Below are positions 49,699 through 58,376 of a stretch of 64,000 nucleotides of DNA, in pieces (the first letter of the stretch is position 1; the number at the start of each line of letters is the position of its first letter). The notes beneath the pieces are model-generated. The model was not told where the DNA came from and did not search any database. It saw nothing but the letters and a program-made list of their open reading frames with translations. The translations under genes were made by a program, and so were the position numbers. The DNA is taken from contig JAEWHE010000015.1 in NCBI GenBank assembly GCA_023387965.1, positions 186,001 through 250,000 of the forward strand, written 5' to 3'. Source of the stretch: Bacteroidota bacterium. GTDB lineage: Bacteria; Bacteroidota; Bacteroidia; Flavobacteriales; Flavobacteriaceae.

Positions 49699-50562
49699 TT
49701 AGTTTCCGATTCTTACCCTTGGCGTTTGCCGTCCGTTTTGGAAATTTTGACGCATTTCCTCCATTTTTTCGACAACAATTGCATCAAATTCTTTTTGAGA
49801 AACTACTTTTCCTTTGGTTGGCGCTTTAATTTCGGCTTTTTGTTTTGGATTTAGAACCACTTTGGAACATAAAATAACCGTTTTGCCATCGGAGATTTCT
49901 AAAATTAAACCCGGAAGTCCCCAATAATTTTCAGGTCCTTGATTTACTGGAATTTCAGGAGCATACCAAGCTGTGATTTCGATTTCTTTAGGCATTTCAA
50001 TCTGATCCATGAAATTGGTAGATTTTTCAGAAGTTGTTTTTTCTTCTTCTTTTTTCGGGCGAAAATTTCTAAAATCCGATTTGCTTGCGGGTTTAACGGC
50101 CGTTGCTTTGTAGCAAGTATAACCGCCAATTTGCTTGGTTTCGCCTTCCATTTTCCACTGATAAGCCGGCAAAGAATCTTTGATTAAAAATTCTTTTCCG
50201 AGAAATTCTTTGTCCACCGTAATCTGTTTTTCTTTTACATTTTTGTAGAAAGTTCCGCCGGTTCCCATCATGGAATTCATCATTCTCAATCCAGCATTTT
50301 GCTGTCCTGGAGCATCCAATTTTTCTTCTTCTTTATAAATCGAAGAAGTTTTATCGAAGTTGAGCACAAAAGTTTTTTCCATGGCTTTTTTCACTCTTTC
50401 TTCGATTGATTTTTGCATTTCCGGAGTGATTTCGGGACGATTGACCATTCTTCCTTTAAAATCTCCGATGCTGGTTTTAGATTCGTAAACTGCCATTCCT
50501 TGAAATTCCTGCGAATATCCTTGAAATGAAAGTAATGCGAAGGCGAACAATATTTTTTTCAT
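49699..50562 (-). CDS. GLPGLI family exported protein 2
   Basis: A 287-residue exported protein with signal MKKILFAFALLSFQGYSQ and the motif NYWGLPGLILEISDGKTVIL. It is a paralogue of the GLPGLI protein at 46567-47409: the two share the layout and many segments (both have FVLNFDK/YILNFNK and LVLNPKxK-type stretches). It contains an extra Lys/Glu-rich insert around residue 170-190. It ends 5 bp from the response regulator stop on the opposite strand. No GTTAAC site is found upstream of its start. Confidence 0.87.
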   Translation of the reverse strand: MKKILFAFALLSFQGYSQEFQGMAVYESKTSIGDFKGRMVNRPEITPEMQKSIEERVKKAMEKTFVLNFDKTSSIYKEEEKLDAPGQQNAGLRMMNSMMGTGGTFYKNVKEKQITVDKEFLGKEFLIKDSLPAYQWKMEGETKQIGGYTCYKATAVKPASKSDFRNFRPKKEEEKTTSEKSTNFMDQIEMPKEIEITAWYAPEIPVNQGPENYWGLPGLILEISDGKTVILCSKVVLNPKQKAEIKAPTKGKVVSQKEFDAIVVEKMEEMRQNFQNGRQTPRVRIGN

Positions 50563-50682
50563 ATTTTATTTTTTATGGATGGTATTGCCAAATTGTATGC
50601 CAATAATAAAAATTTTTAGGCAGAAAATTGAAAGAGAGAAGATTAATTTTATGAGTAGATTTGCCTTTGGCTAAAATAAAAA

Positions 50683-50706
50683 AACCTCCCAAAAAATTGA
50701 GAGGTT
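50683..50706 (-). terminator. terminator of the tRNA-Gln gene
   Basis: AACCTCCCAA / TTGAGAGGTT (one mismatch), followed on the minus strand by TTTTTTTATTTTA. It lies 10 bp after the 3' end of the tRNA. Confidence 0.75.
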
Positions 50707-50715
50707 AAATTTATG

Positions 50716-50786
50716 TTGGCCTACTAGGACTCGAACCTAGAAAGACGGCACCAAAAACCGTAGTGTTACCATTACACCATAGGCCA
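50716..50786 (-). tRNA. tRNA-Gln (anticodon TTG)
   Basis: On the minus strand the 71-nt sequence folds fully. The acceptor TGGCCTA pairs with TAGGCCA, the D arm is GTGTAATGGTAACAC, and the T arm is CTAGG-TTCGAGT-CCTAG. The anticodon stem ACGGT / GCCGT encloses the 7-nt loop TTTTGGT, giving anticodon TTG. CCA is not encoded. The tRNA stands alone, with a terminator after it. Confidence 0.95.
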
Positions 50787-50929
50787 GCATTGCTTGATTG
50801 CGAGTGCAAATTTAGAACAAAAATTCAATTGCACAAATTTTTATGTACTTTTTCTGTAATAATTTTTTTTTAGCATTCCGTTAAGTAAAAAAGCATTTTC
50901 TTTGCAAGTATAATTTTTATCAGGATTCT

Positions 50930-53900
50930 ATGGTATCTTTTAATTACAAGAAATGGAACACCATTATTGGTTGGACCGTTTTTGCGATTGCCCTCCTTGT
51001 TTACGCCTTAACTGTTGAACCTACTTTAAGTTTCTGGGATTGTGGCGAATATATTTCTACCGCTGCGAAATTAGAAGTTGGGCATCCTCCTGGAGCTCCG
51101 CTTTTTCAGATGATTGGTGCGTTTTTCTCCATGTTTGCATTAGAGCCAAGTCAGGTAGCTTTAATGGTGAATTTCATGTCGGTTTTATCGAGTGCGTTTA
51201 CCATTTTATTCATGTTTTGGTCGCTCACGATGTTACTGAAAAAATTAGTTTCCACCACAAGCGAGTTCAATAATTCTAATGCATTTGCCGTTTTAGGAAG
51301 TGCTGCAGTAGCAAGTTTGGCCTATACTTTTTCTGATAGTTTTTGGTATAATGCCGTAGAAGCAGAAGTTTATGCCATGGCAAGTTTGTTCATTGCGGTC
51401 TTACTATGGTTAGGATTGCGTTGGGAACAAGAAATGGATTTGCCAAGAGGAAATCGATGGTTATTGTTGATTGCTTTGGTAATCGGACTTTCTTTTGGGG
51501 TTCACTTCATGGCATTGTTAACGATTCCGTCGATTGGATTTATTTATTATTTCAAAAATTATCCGAAAATTACTGTTAAAAATTTTGTCATTGCTAATAT
51601 TGTGATGGTTTCGGTGTTGCTTTTTATCTTCAAATTATTGTTGCCATTAACAATGGGATTCTTTGGAAATGCAGAAGTTTTCATGGTAAATAATTTGGGA
51701 TTGCCGTTTAATTCAGGAACCATTTTTGTGACGGTAGCGTTAATTGCCTTCTTTTATTTTGGTTTAAAATATACTCGTGAAAAAGGAAAAGTTCAGGCAA
51801 ATACGTTGATACTTTGTATTCTTTTTATCTTGATTGGTTTTTCAACTTGGATGATGTTACCGATTCGTGCGAATGCAAATGTGGTAATTAACGAAAATAA
51901 ACCTTCGGATGCACGAGAAGTTTTGGCCTATTATAACCGTGAACAATATGGAGCCAATCCTCTTTTTTACGGACCACAATTTTCTGATACTTATGCAGGT
52001 TTAGACAAAGAAAATCCTTATTTGGATAAAAAACCAAATTACGAGCGTGATTACAAACTTGGCAAATATGTAATTGTCAATAATTATAAAAATGCAGAGC
52101 AAAATTCTGACGATAACCACAAAGCATTTTTGCCAAGAATGTGGAGTCCGGAACATGCCGAAAATTACATGAGATTCTCTAAAGTTTTGAATTTTAGATT
52201 AGATCCTACTTATGATTACGCTTCAGATTTGCCACAATACGGGATTGATCCACGCCAACTTTCGGAAGAAGAATTGATGCATTATGGTGCACAAATTCGT
52301 TTGGAAATGGAGAAAAACGTGCAACAATTTCGCGCGGCTTATGCTTCTGGAGATATTGAAATTGACGGTTATCATAAATTTTTGAAAACTTATGGCGATT
52401 ATTTAATTATCGACAAGCCTTCTGCCGGAGATAATTTTCAGTTTTTATTCGAATATCAATTTGGATACATGTACTGGAGATATTTAATGTGGAACTTTGC
52501 GGGAAGACAAAACGACAACCAAGGACGGTACGATAATTTTGACGGAAATTGGTTGAGCGGAATTAAATTTGTTGATGAAGCCAGATTAGGTTCTCAAGAA
52601 AATTTACCCGATGATGCATTGAATAACAAAGGAAGAAACATTTATTACTTTCTACCATTTATTTTAGCGGTTATCGGTTTGGTTTATCACGCTAATAAAG
52701 ATTTGAAAAGCTTTTACGTTCTGCTAGTATTATTTTTATTTACCGGATTAGTGTTGAAAATTTACCTAAACGAGAGACCTTTTGAACCACGCGAAAGAGA
52801 TTATGCTTTGGTAGGTTCATTCTACGTCTTTGCCATGTGGATTGGTTATGGAGTTTATGCAATTTATGATACGGTAAAAAAATATTTGTCACCAAAAATT
52901 GCTGCACCAGTAATCATAGCTACTACAATGTTAGCGGCACCAGTTTTAATGGCAGTTCAAAACTGGGACGATCACGACCGCTCAGGAAAATACACGGCAA
53001 TTGCCATGGCAAAAAATTATTTAGAATCGTGTGACCAAAATGCCATTCTATTTACAATTGGGGATAACGACACTTTCCCACTTTGGTATGCTCAAGAAAT
53101 TGAAGGAATTAGAACCGATGTGAGAATCGTCAATACCAGTCTTTTCATGACAGATTGGTATATTGATCAAATGAAAGCCAAAGCGTACAAATCCGAGCCA
53201 TTGCCTATTTCCTTCGAACACCATCAATATGTTGGCGATAAGTTAGACTATGTCATTTATCGACCTCAAACCGAAAATCGTTGGAATATTCAGGATTTGA
53301 TGTCCTTTATTGCCTTAGATGATCCACGAACAATGGTTGATTTGCCAAACGGACAAAAAGTACACTTTTTCCCAACCAATAAAATCAGAATTCCGGTAGA
53401 CAAACAAGCTGTGATGGCAAATAAAGTGGTTTCGGCTCAAGCAATGGATTCAGTTGTTCCATACATCGATTTAGATATTAAAGGCAATGCTTTGTACAAA
53501 AATCGCTTGATGATGTTGAATATTGTGGCAAACAACAATTGGAAACGACCAATTTATTTTTCTCCGGGAAGTTTTGGCGATGACGATTATCTTTGGATGA
53601 AAGATTATTTGCAACTTGATGGAATTGTTTACAAATTAGTTCCAATAAAAACGCCTTTGGAAAAAGCTGCAAGCCCAATGGATATGGGACAAATTGATTC
53701 TGAAAAAATGTTTGGCATTGTTTCAAAATGGGATTGGGGAAATAGCGGTAGCACCGAAATTTACCACGATCCGGAAACCCGCAAAAACAGCATCAGTTAC
53801 CGTACGAATTTGGCTCGCTTGATGGAGCAATTGATAAATGAAGGCAAAACAGACCAAGCCAAAAAAATTATTGAAATGGCAATGACCAATATGCCAATTG

Positions 53901-54211
53901 AACAATTTGGTTTTTACAGTTTTGTGGAACCTTTCGCTGCCGGTTATTATGAAGTAGGAGAGAAGGCAAAAGCCAGAGAAACCCTAACCACGTTGATTAA
54001 AAAATACCAGCAAAATCTTACGCATTACAAAACGTTTTCACCAAGCGAACAAAACACATATTACATCGAAATCATTACAGATATCGAACGTTACAGAAGT
54101 TTGCTCGAAACCATGAAAGATCGCGGAGATATGGAGTTTTATAATGCTTCTAAAAAAGATTTTAATTCGTATAACGCGATGTTTAAACAGTTCAAGCGTG
54201 ATTTTGAATAA
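50930..54211 (+). CDS. DUF2723 membrane protein (protein O-mannosyltransferase-like)
   Basis: A 1093-residue membrane protein of the DUF2723 family. The N-terminal ~330 residues and a second block near 590-680 hold about twelve hydrophobic segments. The loop FWDCGEYISTAAKLEVGHPP carries the acidic residues that resemble GT-C glycosyltransferases. A large soluble part follows (ERDYALVGSFYVFAMW, then GDNDTFPLWYAQE) and a C-terminal TPR-like end. Homology to eukaryotic O-mannosyltransferases is the family view, and the actual reaction is unproven. It may act in surface-protein glycosylation. Single gene with a terminator. Confidence 0.9.
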   Translation: MVSFNYKKWNTIIGWTVFAIALLVYALTVEPTLSFWDCGEYISTAAKLEVGHPPGAPLFQMIGAFFSMFALEPSQVALMVNFMSVLSSAFTILFMFWSLTMLLKKLVSTTSEFNNSNAFAVLGSAAVASLAYTFSDSFWYNAVEAEVYAMASLFIAVLLWLGLRWEQEMDLPRGNRWLLLIALVIGLSFGVHFMALLTIPSIGFIYYFKNYPKITVKNFVIANIVMVSVLLFIFKLLLPLTMGFFGNAEVFMVNNLGLPFNSGTIFVTVALIAFFYFGLKYTREKGKVQANTLILCILFILIGFSTWMMLPIRANANVVINENKPSDAREVLAYYNREQYGANPLFYGPQFSDTYAGLDKENPYLDKKPNYERDYKLGKYVIVNNYKNAEQNSDDNHKAFLPRMWSPEHAENYMRFSKVLNFRLDPTYDYASDLPQYGIDPRQLSEEELMHYGAQIRLEMEKNVQQFRAAYASGDIEIDGYHKFLKTYGDYLIIDKPSAGDNFQFLFEYQFGYMYWRYLMWNFAGRQNDNQGRYDNFDGNWLSGIKFVDEARLGSQENLPDDALNNKGRNIYYFLPFILAVIGLVYHANKDLKSFYVLLVLFLFTGLVLKIYLNERPFEPRERDYALVGSFYVFAMWIGYGVYAIYDTVKKYLSPKIAAPVIIATTMLAAPVLMAVQNWDDHDRSGKYTAIAMAKNYLESCDQNAILFTIGDNDTFPLWYAQEIEGIRTDVRIVNTSLFMTDWYIDQMKAKAYKSEPLPISFEHHQYVGDKLDYVIYRPQTENRWNIQDLMSFIALDDPRTMVDLPNGQKVHFFPTNKIRIPVDKQAVMANKVVSAQAMDSVVPYIDLDIKGNALYKNRLMMLNIVANNNWKRPIYFSPGSFGDDDYLWMKDYLQLDGIVYKLVPIKTPLEKAASPMDMGQIDSEKMFGIVSKWDWGNSGSTEIYHDPETRKNSISYRTNLARLMEQLINEGKTDQAKKIIEMAMTNMPIEQFGFYSFVEPFAAGYYEVGEKAKARETLTTLIKKYQQNLTHYKTFSPSEQNTYYIEIITDIERYRSLLETMKDRGDMEFYNASKKDFNSYNAMFKQFKRDFE

Positions 54212-54231
54212 AATATAATTTCGTAAATTAG

Positions 54232-54262
54232 TGCCGATGCGATTTGTATCGGCATTTTTTTT
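54232..54262 (+). terminator. terminator after the DUF2723 gene
   Basis: TGCCGAT / ATCGGCA (54232-54238 and 54248-54254), then nine T residues. Confidence 0.9.
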
Positions 54263-54268
54263 TATAGT

Positions 54269-54910
54269 ATGAAAATGGATATTATGTGGGTCAAAACCAA
54301 TCGACTAATTAAGTGGATTTTTTCAGGATTGGTTTGGGAAATTCCAAATCGGGACAACAAAATTTTCCTCACTTTTGACGATGGTCCAATGCCCGGAATT
54401 ACTGATTTTGTTTTAGACGAATTAAAAAAGAATAATGTTCAGGCAACTTTTTTTTGCATTGGGAAAAATATCGAAGCGCATCCGGATTTGTTTTCGAGAA
54501 TCATCAACGAAGGTCATTCCGTAGGTAATCACACTCAGAATCATGTAAAAGGTTGGGATGTTTCTTTAGAAAAATATCTTGAAAATGCTCAAGAATGTCA
54601 CAATCAAATAGAAAATTTGAGCGATAAAAAGCCCCATTTATTTCGTCCGCCTTACGGCAAAATTAAATTTTCTCAGGCAAAGGCGCTCAAGAAATTAGAT
54701 TACAAAATAATTATGTGGGACGTTTTGAGCGTGGATTATGATGCCAATGTTTCTCCCGAAAAATGCTTGGATAATGTTGTCAAAAATACCCAAAGGGGAA
54801 GCATCATCGTTTTTCATGACAGTTTAAAAGCTGCCACAAACGTAAAATTTGCTTTGCCAAAAGCCATCGAAATTTTGAAAAGCAAAGGATTTATTTTTGA
54901 TAAAATCTAA
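54269..54910 (+). CDS. polysaccharide deacetylase family protein
   Basis: A 213-residue NodB-type carbohydrate esterase. It shows the catalytic FLTFDDGPMPG (Asp pair about residues 36-37), the metal-binding NHTQNH (HxxxH), and RPPYGK. C-terminal residues VFHDSLKA supply the last motif. There is no clear signal peptide, so it could act in the cytosol or be anchored by its N-terminus. The start may also be the ATG at 54284 (MWVKTNRLIKWIFSG). It ends 4 bp into the thioredoxin-like gene on the other strand. Confidence 0.9.
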   Translation: MKMDIMWVKTNRLIKWIFSGLVWEIPNRDNKIFLTFDDGPMPGITDFVLDELKKNNVQATFFCIGKNIEAHPDLFSRIINEGHSVGNHTQNHVKGWDVSLEKYLENAQECHNQIENLSDKKPHLFRPPYGKIKFSQAKALKKLDYKIIMWDVLSVDYDANVSPEKCLDNVVKNTQRGSIIVFHDSLKAATNVKFALPKAIEILKSKGFIFDKI

Positions 54911-55203
54911 AGTTGTTCATTAACGATGGTGATGATAGAATTGGCATCTAATTCTCCGGATTGACGCCATACCATTTGCCCATTTTTATAAATCATCAAA
55001 GTTGGTAATCCTTTGATGCGAAGTGCTTCGGCAAGTTCCTGATTTTTATCTACATCAATTTTTATCACTTTAGCTTTATCTCCCAAAGCTGCCGCAACAT
55101 CACGAATTACCGGATGCATCGAAACCGATTGCTCATTCCATTCGGTATAAAAGTCAATTAAAACCGGCACTTGTGCACTAATTAGTTCTCCAAATTTTGA
55201 CAT
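54907..55203 (-). CDS. thioredoxin-fold protein without active-site cysteines
   Basis: A 98-residue thioredoxin-fold protein. The sequence aligns along its length (VLIDFYTEWNEQSVSMHPVI, then KVIKIDVDKNQELAEALRIKGLPTLMIYKNG), with the cis-Pro in GLPTLMI. The redox motif WCGPC is replaced by WNEQS. It has no cysteine at all, so it cannot be a disulfide reductase, and a structural or chaperone role is more likely. It lies convergent with the deacetylase gene (4-bp overlap). Confidence 0.9.
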   Translation of the reverse strand: MSKFGELISAQVPVLIDFYTEWNEQSVSMHPVIRDVAAALGDKAKVIKIDVDKNQELAEALRIKGLPTLMIYKNGQMVWRQSGELDANSIITIVNEQL

Positions 55204-55276
55204 ATAATCAAGTTTTACTCGTAGATTTAATTCTAAATTACAACAATTTTACTACAAATGTAGCATTTTTACCGAA

Positions 55277-56506
55277 TTATGATATATTTCCTGATTTTTT
55301 TAATTCGAGCACTGTAATTTCCGGCATAATTCCTACACGACCAGGATAGGCATGAAAGCCAAAACCACGGTTTACATACAAATATTTTTTATTGGCTTCA
55401 TACAATCCAGCCCATTGAGGATAACGGTATTGAACCGGACTCCACTTGATAAATCCAGGAATTTCAATCCCAAATTGAAAGCCATGTGTGTGTCCTGAAA
55501 GCGTCAGTTGGTAATTTCCGGCGTGATTTTTCACTTCAAAATCCCAATGCGACGGGTCATGACTCAATAATATTTTAAAATCTTTTTTCGTCAATCCTTG
55601 TGAGGCTTTCGCTAAATCACCGGCTTGTTTGAATCCAACACCCCAATTTTCCACTCCAACCAATGCTATTTCGTCACTGCCTTTTTTCAACTTCAGGTTT
55701 TCGTTGAGCAAAAGTTTAAAGTCAATCATTTGGTGCAAATCCTTAATATCTTCAAAATTTTTAATTTTCGCTTGCTCCGTAGGCCAAGTGATGTATTCGC
55801 CATAATCGTGATTTCCTAACACAGAAAATTTTCCAAATTCAGGCGTTTTTATTTTTTTAAAAGTATTAATCCACGGATGCATTTCTGTGGCATGCGTATT
55901 CACAATATCGCCGGTAAAAAGAATAATGTCGGCTTCTTGCTGATTAATCAAGTCGATTGCGTATTCAATTTTTTCTTTGCTATCAAAACTTCCGCTGTGA
56001 ATATCAGAAATTTGCAAAACTTTAAAACCGTCGAAACTGTCAGGTAAATCAGGAAATTGAACCGTTTTTTTTCGTACTTTAAAATTGTATTTGCCAATCG
56101 TCATCCCGTAAATTAAGGAAAGAAACGGAATGGCGGCAACTCCCAAAGCGGTTTGACTTACAAATTTTCTTCGTTCTGGTAGAAAACTGCTTTGGTTTTG
56201 ATGGGTAATTTTCGCATAAATTCCGTAAAAAATTCTCCAAATATCTTCACCAAATAAAATGACCATGATAATGATTTTCGGCAATAGCGTGAGTAAAATC
56301 AATCCAAATGTAATCAAGGATTGACGGTTTTGCCCAACCGCACGATCAAATTGACTCAACGAATAAATCACATAAATAATGACTACGATGGAGAGAATTT
56401 GGTATGAAAAAACAATCCATTTGTGTCTTATAGCAGTTTTAAAAGCTTGAAAGGCGTAAATTTCTATCACCAATAAGACAGAAATAAAAAGAATCCAACG
56501 CAACAT
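55277..56506 (-). CDS. membrane-anchored metallophosphoesterase
   Basis: A 409-residue protein. The N-terminus has about four hydrophobic segments (residues 1-120, for example FISVLLVIEIYAFQAFKTAI). The rest is a calcineurin-type phosphoesterase domain with the full motif set: QISDIHSGSF (DxH), LFTGDIVN (GD), LGNHDYGEY (GNHD), SHDPSHW and LSGHTHGFQ (GHTH). Both metals can thus be bound. The substrate is unknown. Relatives are linked to lipid or nucleotide metabolism. It is separated from the thioredoxin-like gene by 73 bp. Confidence 0.92.
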   Translation of the reverse strand: MLRWILFISVLLVIEIYAFQAFKTAIRHKWIVFSYQILSIVVIIYVIYSLSQFDRAVGQNRQSLITFGLILLTLLPKIIIMVILFGEDIWRIFYGIYAKITHQNQSSFLPERRKFVSQTALGVAAIPFLSLIYGMTIGKYNFKVRKKTVQFPDLPDSFDGFKVLQISDIHSGSFDSKEKIEYAIDLINQQEADIILFTGDIVNTHATEMHPWINTFKKIKTPEFGKFSVLGNHDYGEYITWPTEQAKIKNFEDIKDLHQMIDFKLLLNENLKLKKGSDEIALVGVENWGVGFKQAGDLAKASQGLTKKDFKILLSHDPSHWDFEVKNHAGNYQLTLSGHTHGFQFGIEIPGFIKWSPVQYRYPQWAGLYEANKKYLYVNRGFGFHAYPGRVGIMPEITVLELKKSGNIS

Positions 56507-56734
56507 ATATAAAGTTTCGACAAAGAAAATAAATTCTTAAAATCTATCGCCAATCGTTTGATAAATTTTAACGTTACCGAAATTTAACTACGATTATCTA
56601 ATCCAAATTATGTGAGAAATTTCAATCAAAAAATTTAAACGTTAAAATTTTTACGAGTCGTTCGATTATCTTCCCAAATAAAATAAATATCAGTAAAAAC
56701 GAAAAGGTAATTATTTTTATTTAATCTAAATAAA

Positions 56735-56742
56735 TAAATTTG
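56735..56742 (+). promoter_or_regulatory. TAnnTTTG -7 element of the T9SS-sorted protein gene
   Basis: TAAATTTG lies 24 bp upstream of the ATG. The 260-bp gap upstream of it is AT-rich, and nothing else is seen in it. Confidence 0.45.
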
Positions 56743-56766
56743 TAGCGATTAAATAAATACATTTCA

Positions 56767-58248
56767 ATGAAAAAAAATTATCTTAAACCGATGCTTTTCG
56801 TAGCATTTTCTTTGTTGTTTTCAAAAGAAATTTCGGCGCAAAATACCTGCAATGATCCCGGAAATAACCCCGGCGATTTAGGCTGTGTGACTTTTACCTA
56901 CGGAAACGTTCAAACGACTTATACAACTGTTCGCGGCGAAGATGGAAACATTTGGCTACAACAAAATTTAGGAAGCGATCAAGTGGCAACTTCTGCAACG
57001 GATGCGGCTGCTTTTGGCGATCTTTTTCAATGGGGAAGATGGGACGACGGACATCAAAAACGTAATTCCCCTATTTCAGATGCAATGCCAACCCCAAATA
57101 ATCCTACTGGTTTGGCTGAAGTTTCAGAATTTTTAACTGCCTCTTCAGATTGGTGGGCAGATGGTGTAATTTCTGATAAATGGGAAATCGAAAATCCTGC
57201 GGAAGTTACTGAAGATAACGGTTGTGATCCTTGCAAAGCACTTGGAAACGGTTGGGAAATGCCCACGCAATATGACTGGGAAGATATCGTAGCGGCAGAA
57301 AATATTGAAGATATTAGTTCGGCTTTTACGAGCAATTTGAAGTTGACAGTAGCTGGTTCACGAAACGCGTCCGGAGGCTTTAATTTTGAAGCGCAACGCG
57401 GATATTATTGGAGCAAAACGACTACTACTTATAGCAATTACGCTAAATATTTGTATTACAGCAATGCTATTGTAAATCCGGCGGCAGGAACCAATAGAAA
57501 ATATGGAAATGCAGTAAGGTGTCTTAAAAAATTCGTTCCGCCAACATACTGCGAAGTTGGAGTTGATTTTGACGTAGAACCAATTACAAGAGTGATTTTT
57601 GCAGATATCAATAATGTTACCAGCGAAGTGGTAAATGCAACTCCTGCTTACGAAGATTTTACTGATGTTATAGGAAATGTAATTGCAGGCGAAAATTATC
57701 AACTCGAAGTGCAAGGAAACACAGTTGGATTTGTTCATGACATTCGAGCGTTTTTCGATTGGAACAATGACGGAATTTTTGATATGCAAACCGAATTTAT
57801 AACTGCTTCGTTACCAATTTCAAACGGGATTGATGGTGTTCATGTTTTGATTCCGGTAACGGTTCCGGCAGATGCTTTTAAAGGTCAAATCAGGATGAGA
57901 ATTATCAAAGACCAATGGAATGTGTACGAAGAAGGTGAATTTGACGCTTGCTTAAACGCTTATTATGGTCAGGTTGAAGACTATACTTTAAATGTTCAAA
58001 CTGCCTTAAATGTTGACAAATTTAATGTTGCCGAAATTTTGGTTTACCCAAATCCGTCCAACGGAATTTTTCAAATTCAATCAAAAGAATTGGTTCAGTC
58101 AGTCGAAATTTACAACCAAATTGGACAAAAAATTCTGGTGAAAAACACTTCTGAAATTAATATTACCAACCAACCGCAAGGCATTTACTTCGTAAAAATA
58201 AATATGGAAAACGGTTTGACTTTCACTAAAAAAGTGGTTAAAAAGTAA
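56767..58248 (+). CDS. FISUMP/GEVED-domain protein with T9SS type A sorting domain
   Basis: A 493-residue secreted protein with signal MKKNYLKPMLFVAFSLLFSKEISAQ. Residues ~55-260 match the Fibrobacter-succinogenes-major-paralogous type domain (DGNIWLQQNLGSDQVAT, then YWSKTTTTYSNYAKYLYYSN). Residues ~265-410 match a GEVED domain (AFFDWNNDGIFDMQTEF). The C-terminal ~70 residues are the T9SS sorting domain (VYPNPSNGIFQIQSKELV ... GIYFVKINMENGLTFTKKVV), so it is carried by the type IX system to the surface. It is likely a surface or adhesion protein with no known enzyme activity. Confidence 0.92.
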   Translation: MKKNYLKPMLFVAFSLLFSKEISAQNTCNDPGNNPGDLGCVTFTYGNVQTTYTTVRGEDGNIWLQQNLGSDQVATSATDAAAFGDLFQWGRWDDGHQKRNSPISDAMPTPNNPTGLAEVSEFLTASSDWWADGVISDKWEIENPAEVTEDNGCDPCKALGNGWEMPTQYDWEDIVAAENIEDISSAFTSNLKLTVAGSRNASGGFNFEAQRGYYWSKTTTTYSNYAKYLYYSNAIVNPAAGTNRKYGNAVRCLKKFVPPTYCEVGVDFDVEPITRVIFADINNVTSEVVNATPAYEDFTDVIGNVIAGENYQLEVQGNTVGFVHDIRAFFDWNNDGIFDMQTEFITASLPISNGIDGVHVLIPVTVPADAFKGQIRMRIIKDQWNVYEEGEFDACLNAYYGQVEDYTLNVQTALNVDKFNVAEILVYPNPSNGIFQIQSKELVQSVEIYNQIGQKILVKNTSEINITNQPQGIYFVKINMENGLTFTKKVVKK

Positions 58249-58288
58249 ATTGTATTTCATTTTAGTTAGTTTTTTGTTTTTAAAGTGG

Positions 58289-58327
58289 AAAAACCGGTGT
58301 CGAAACATTTCGTGCCGGTTTTTTTTA
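58289..58327 (+). terminator. terminator after the T9SS-sorted protein gene
   Basis: AAACCGG / CCGGTTT with a 16-nt loop that may itself form a small CGAAA/TTTCG stem, then T residues. Confidence 0.8.
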
Positions 58328-58376
58328 TCGGGCAATGCGTTTGTTTTTGTATTTTTGAAGTCATCAAAATAAAAAT

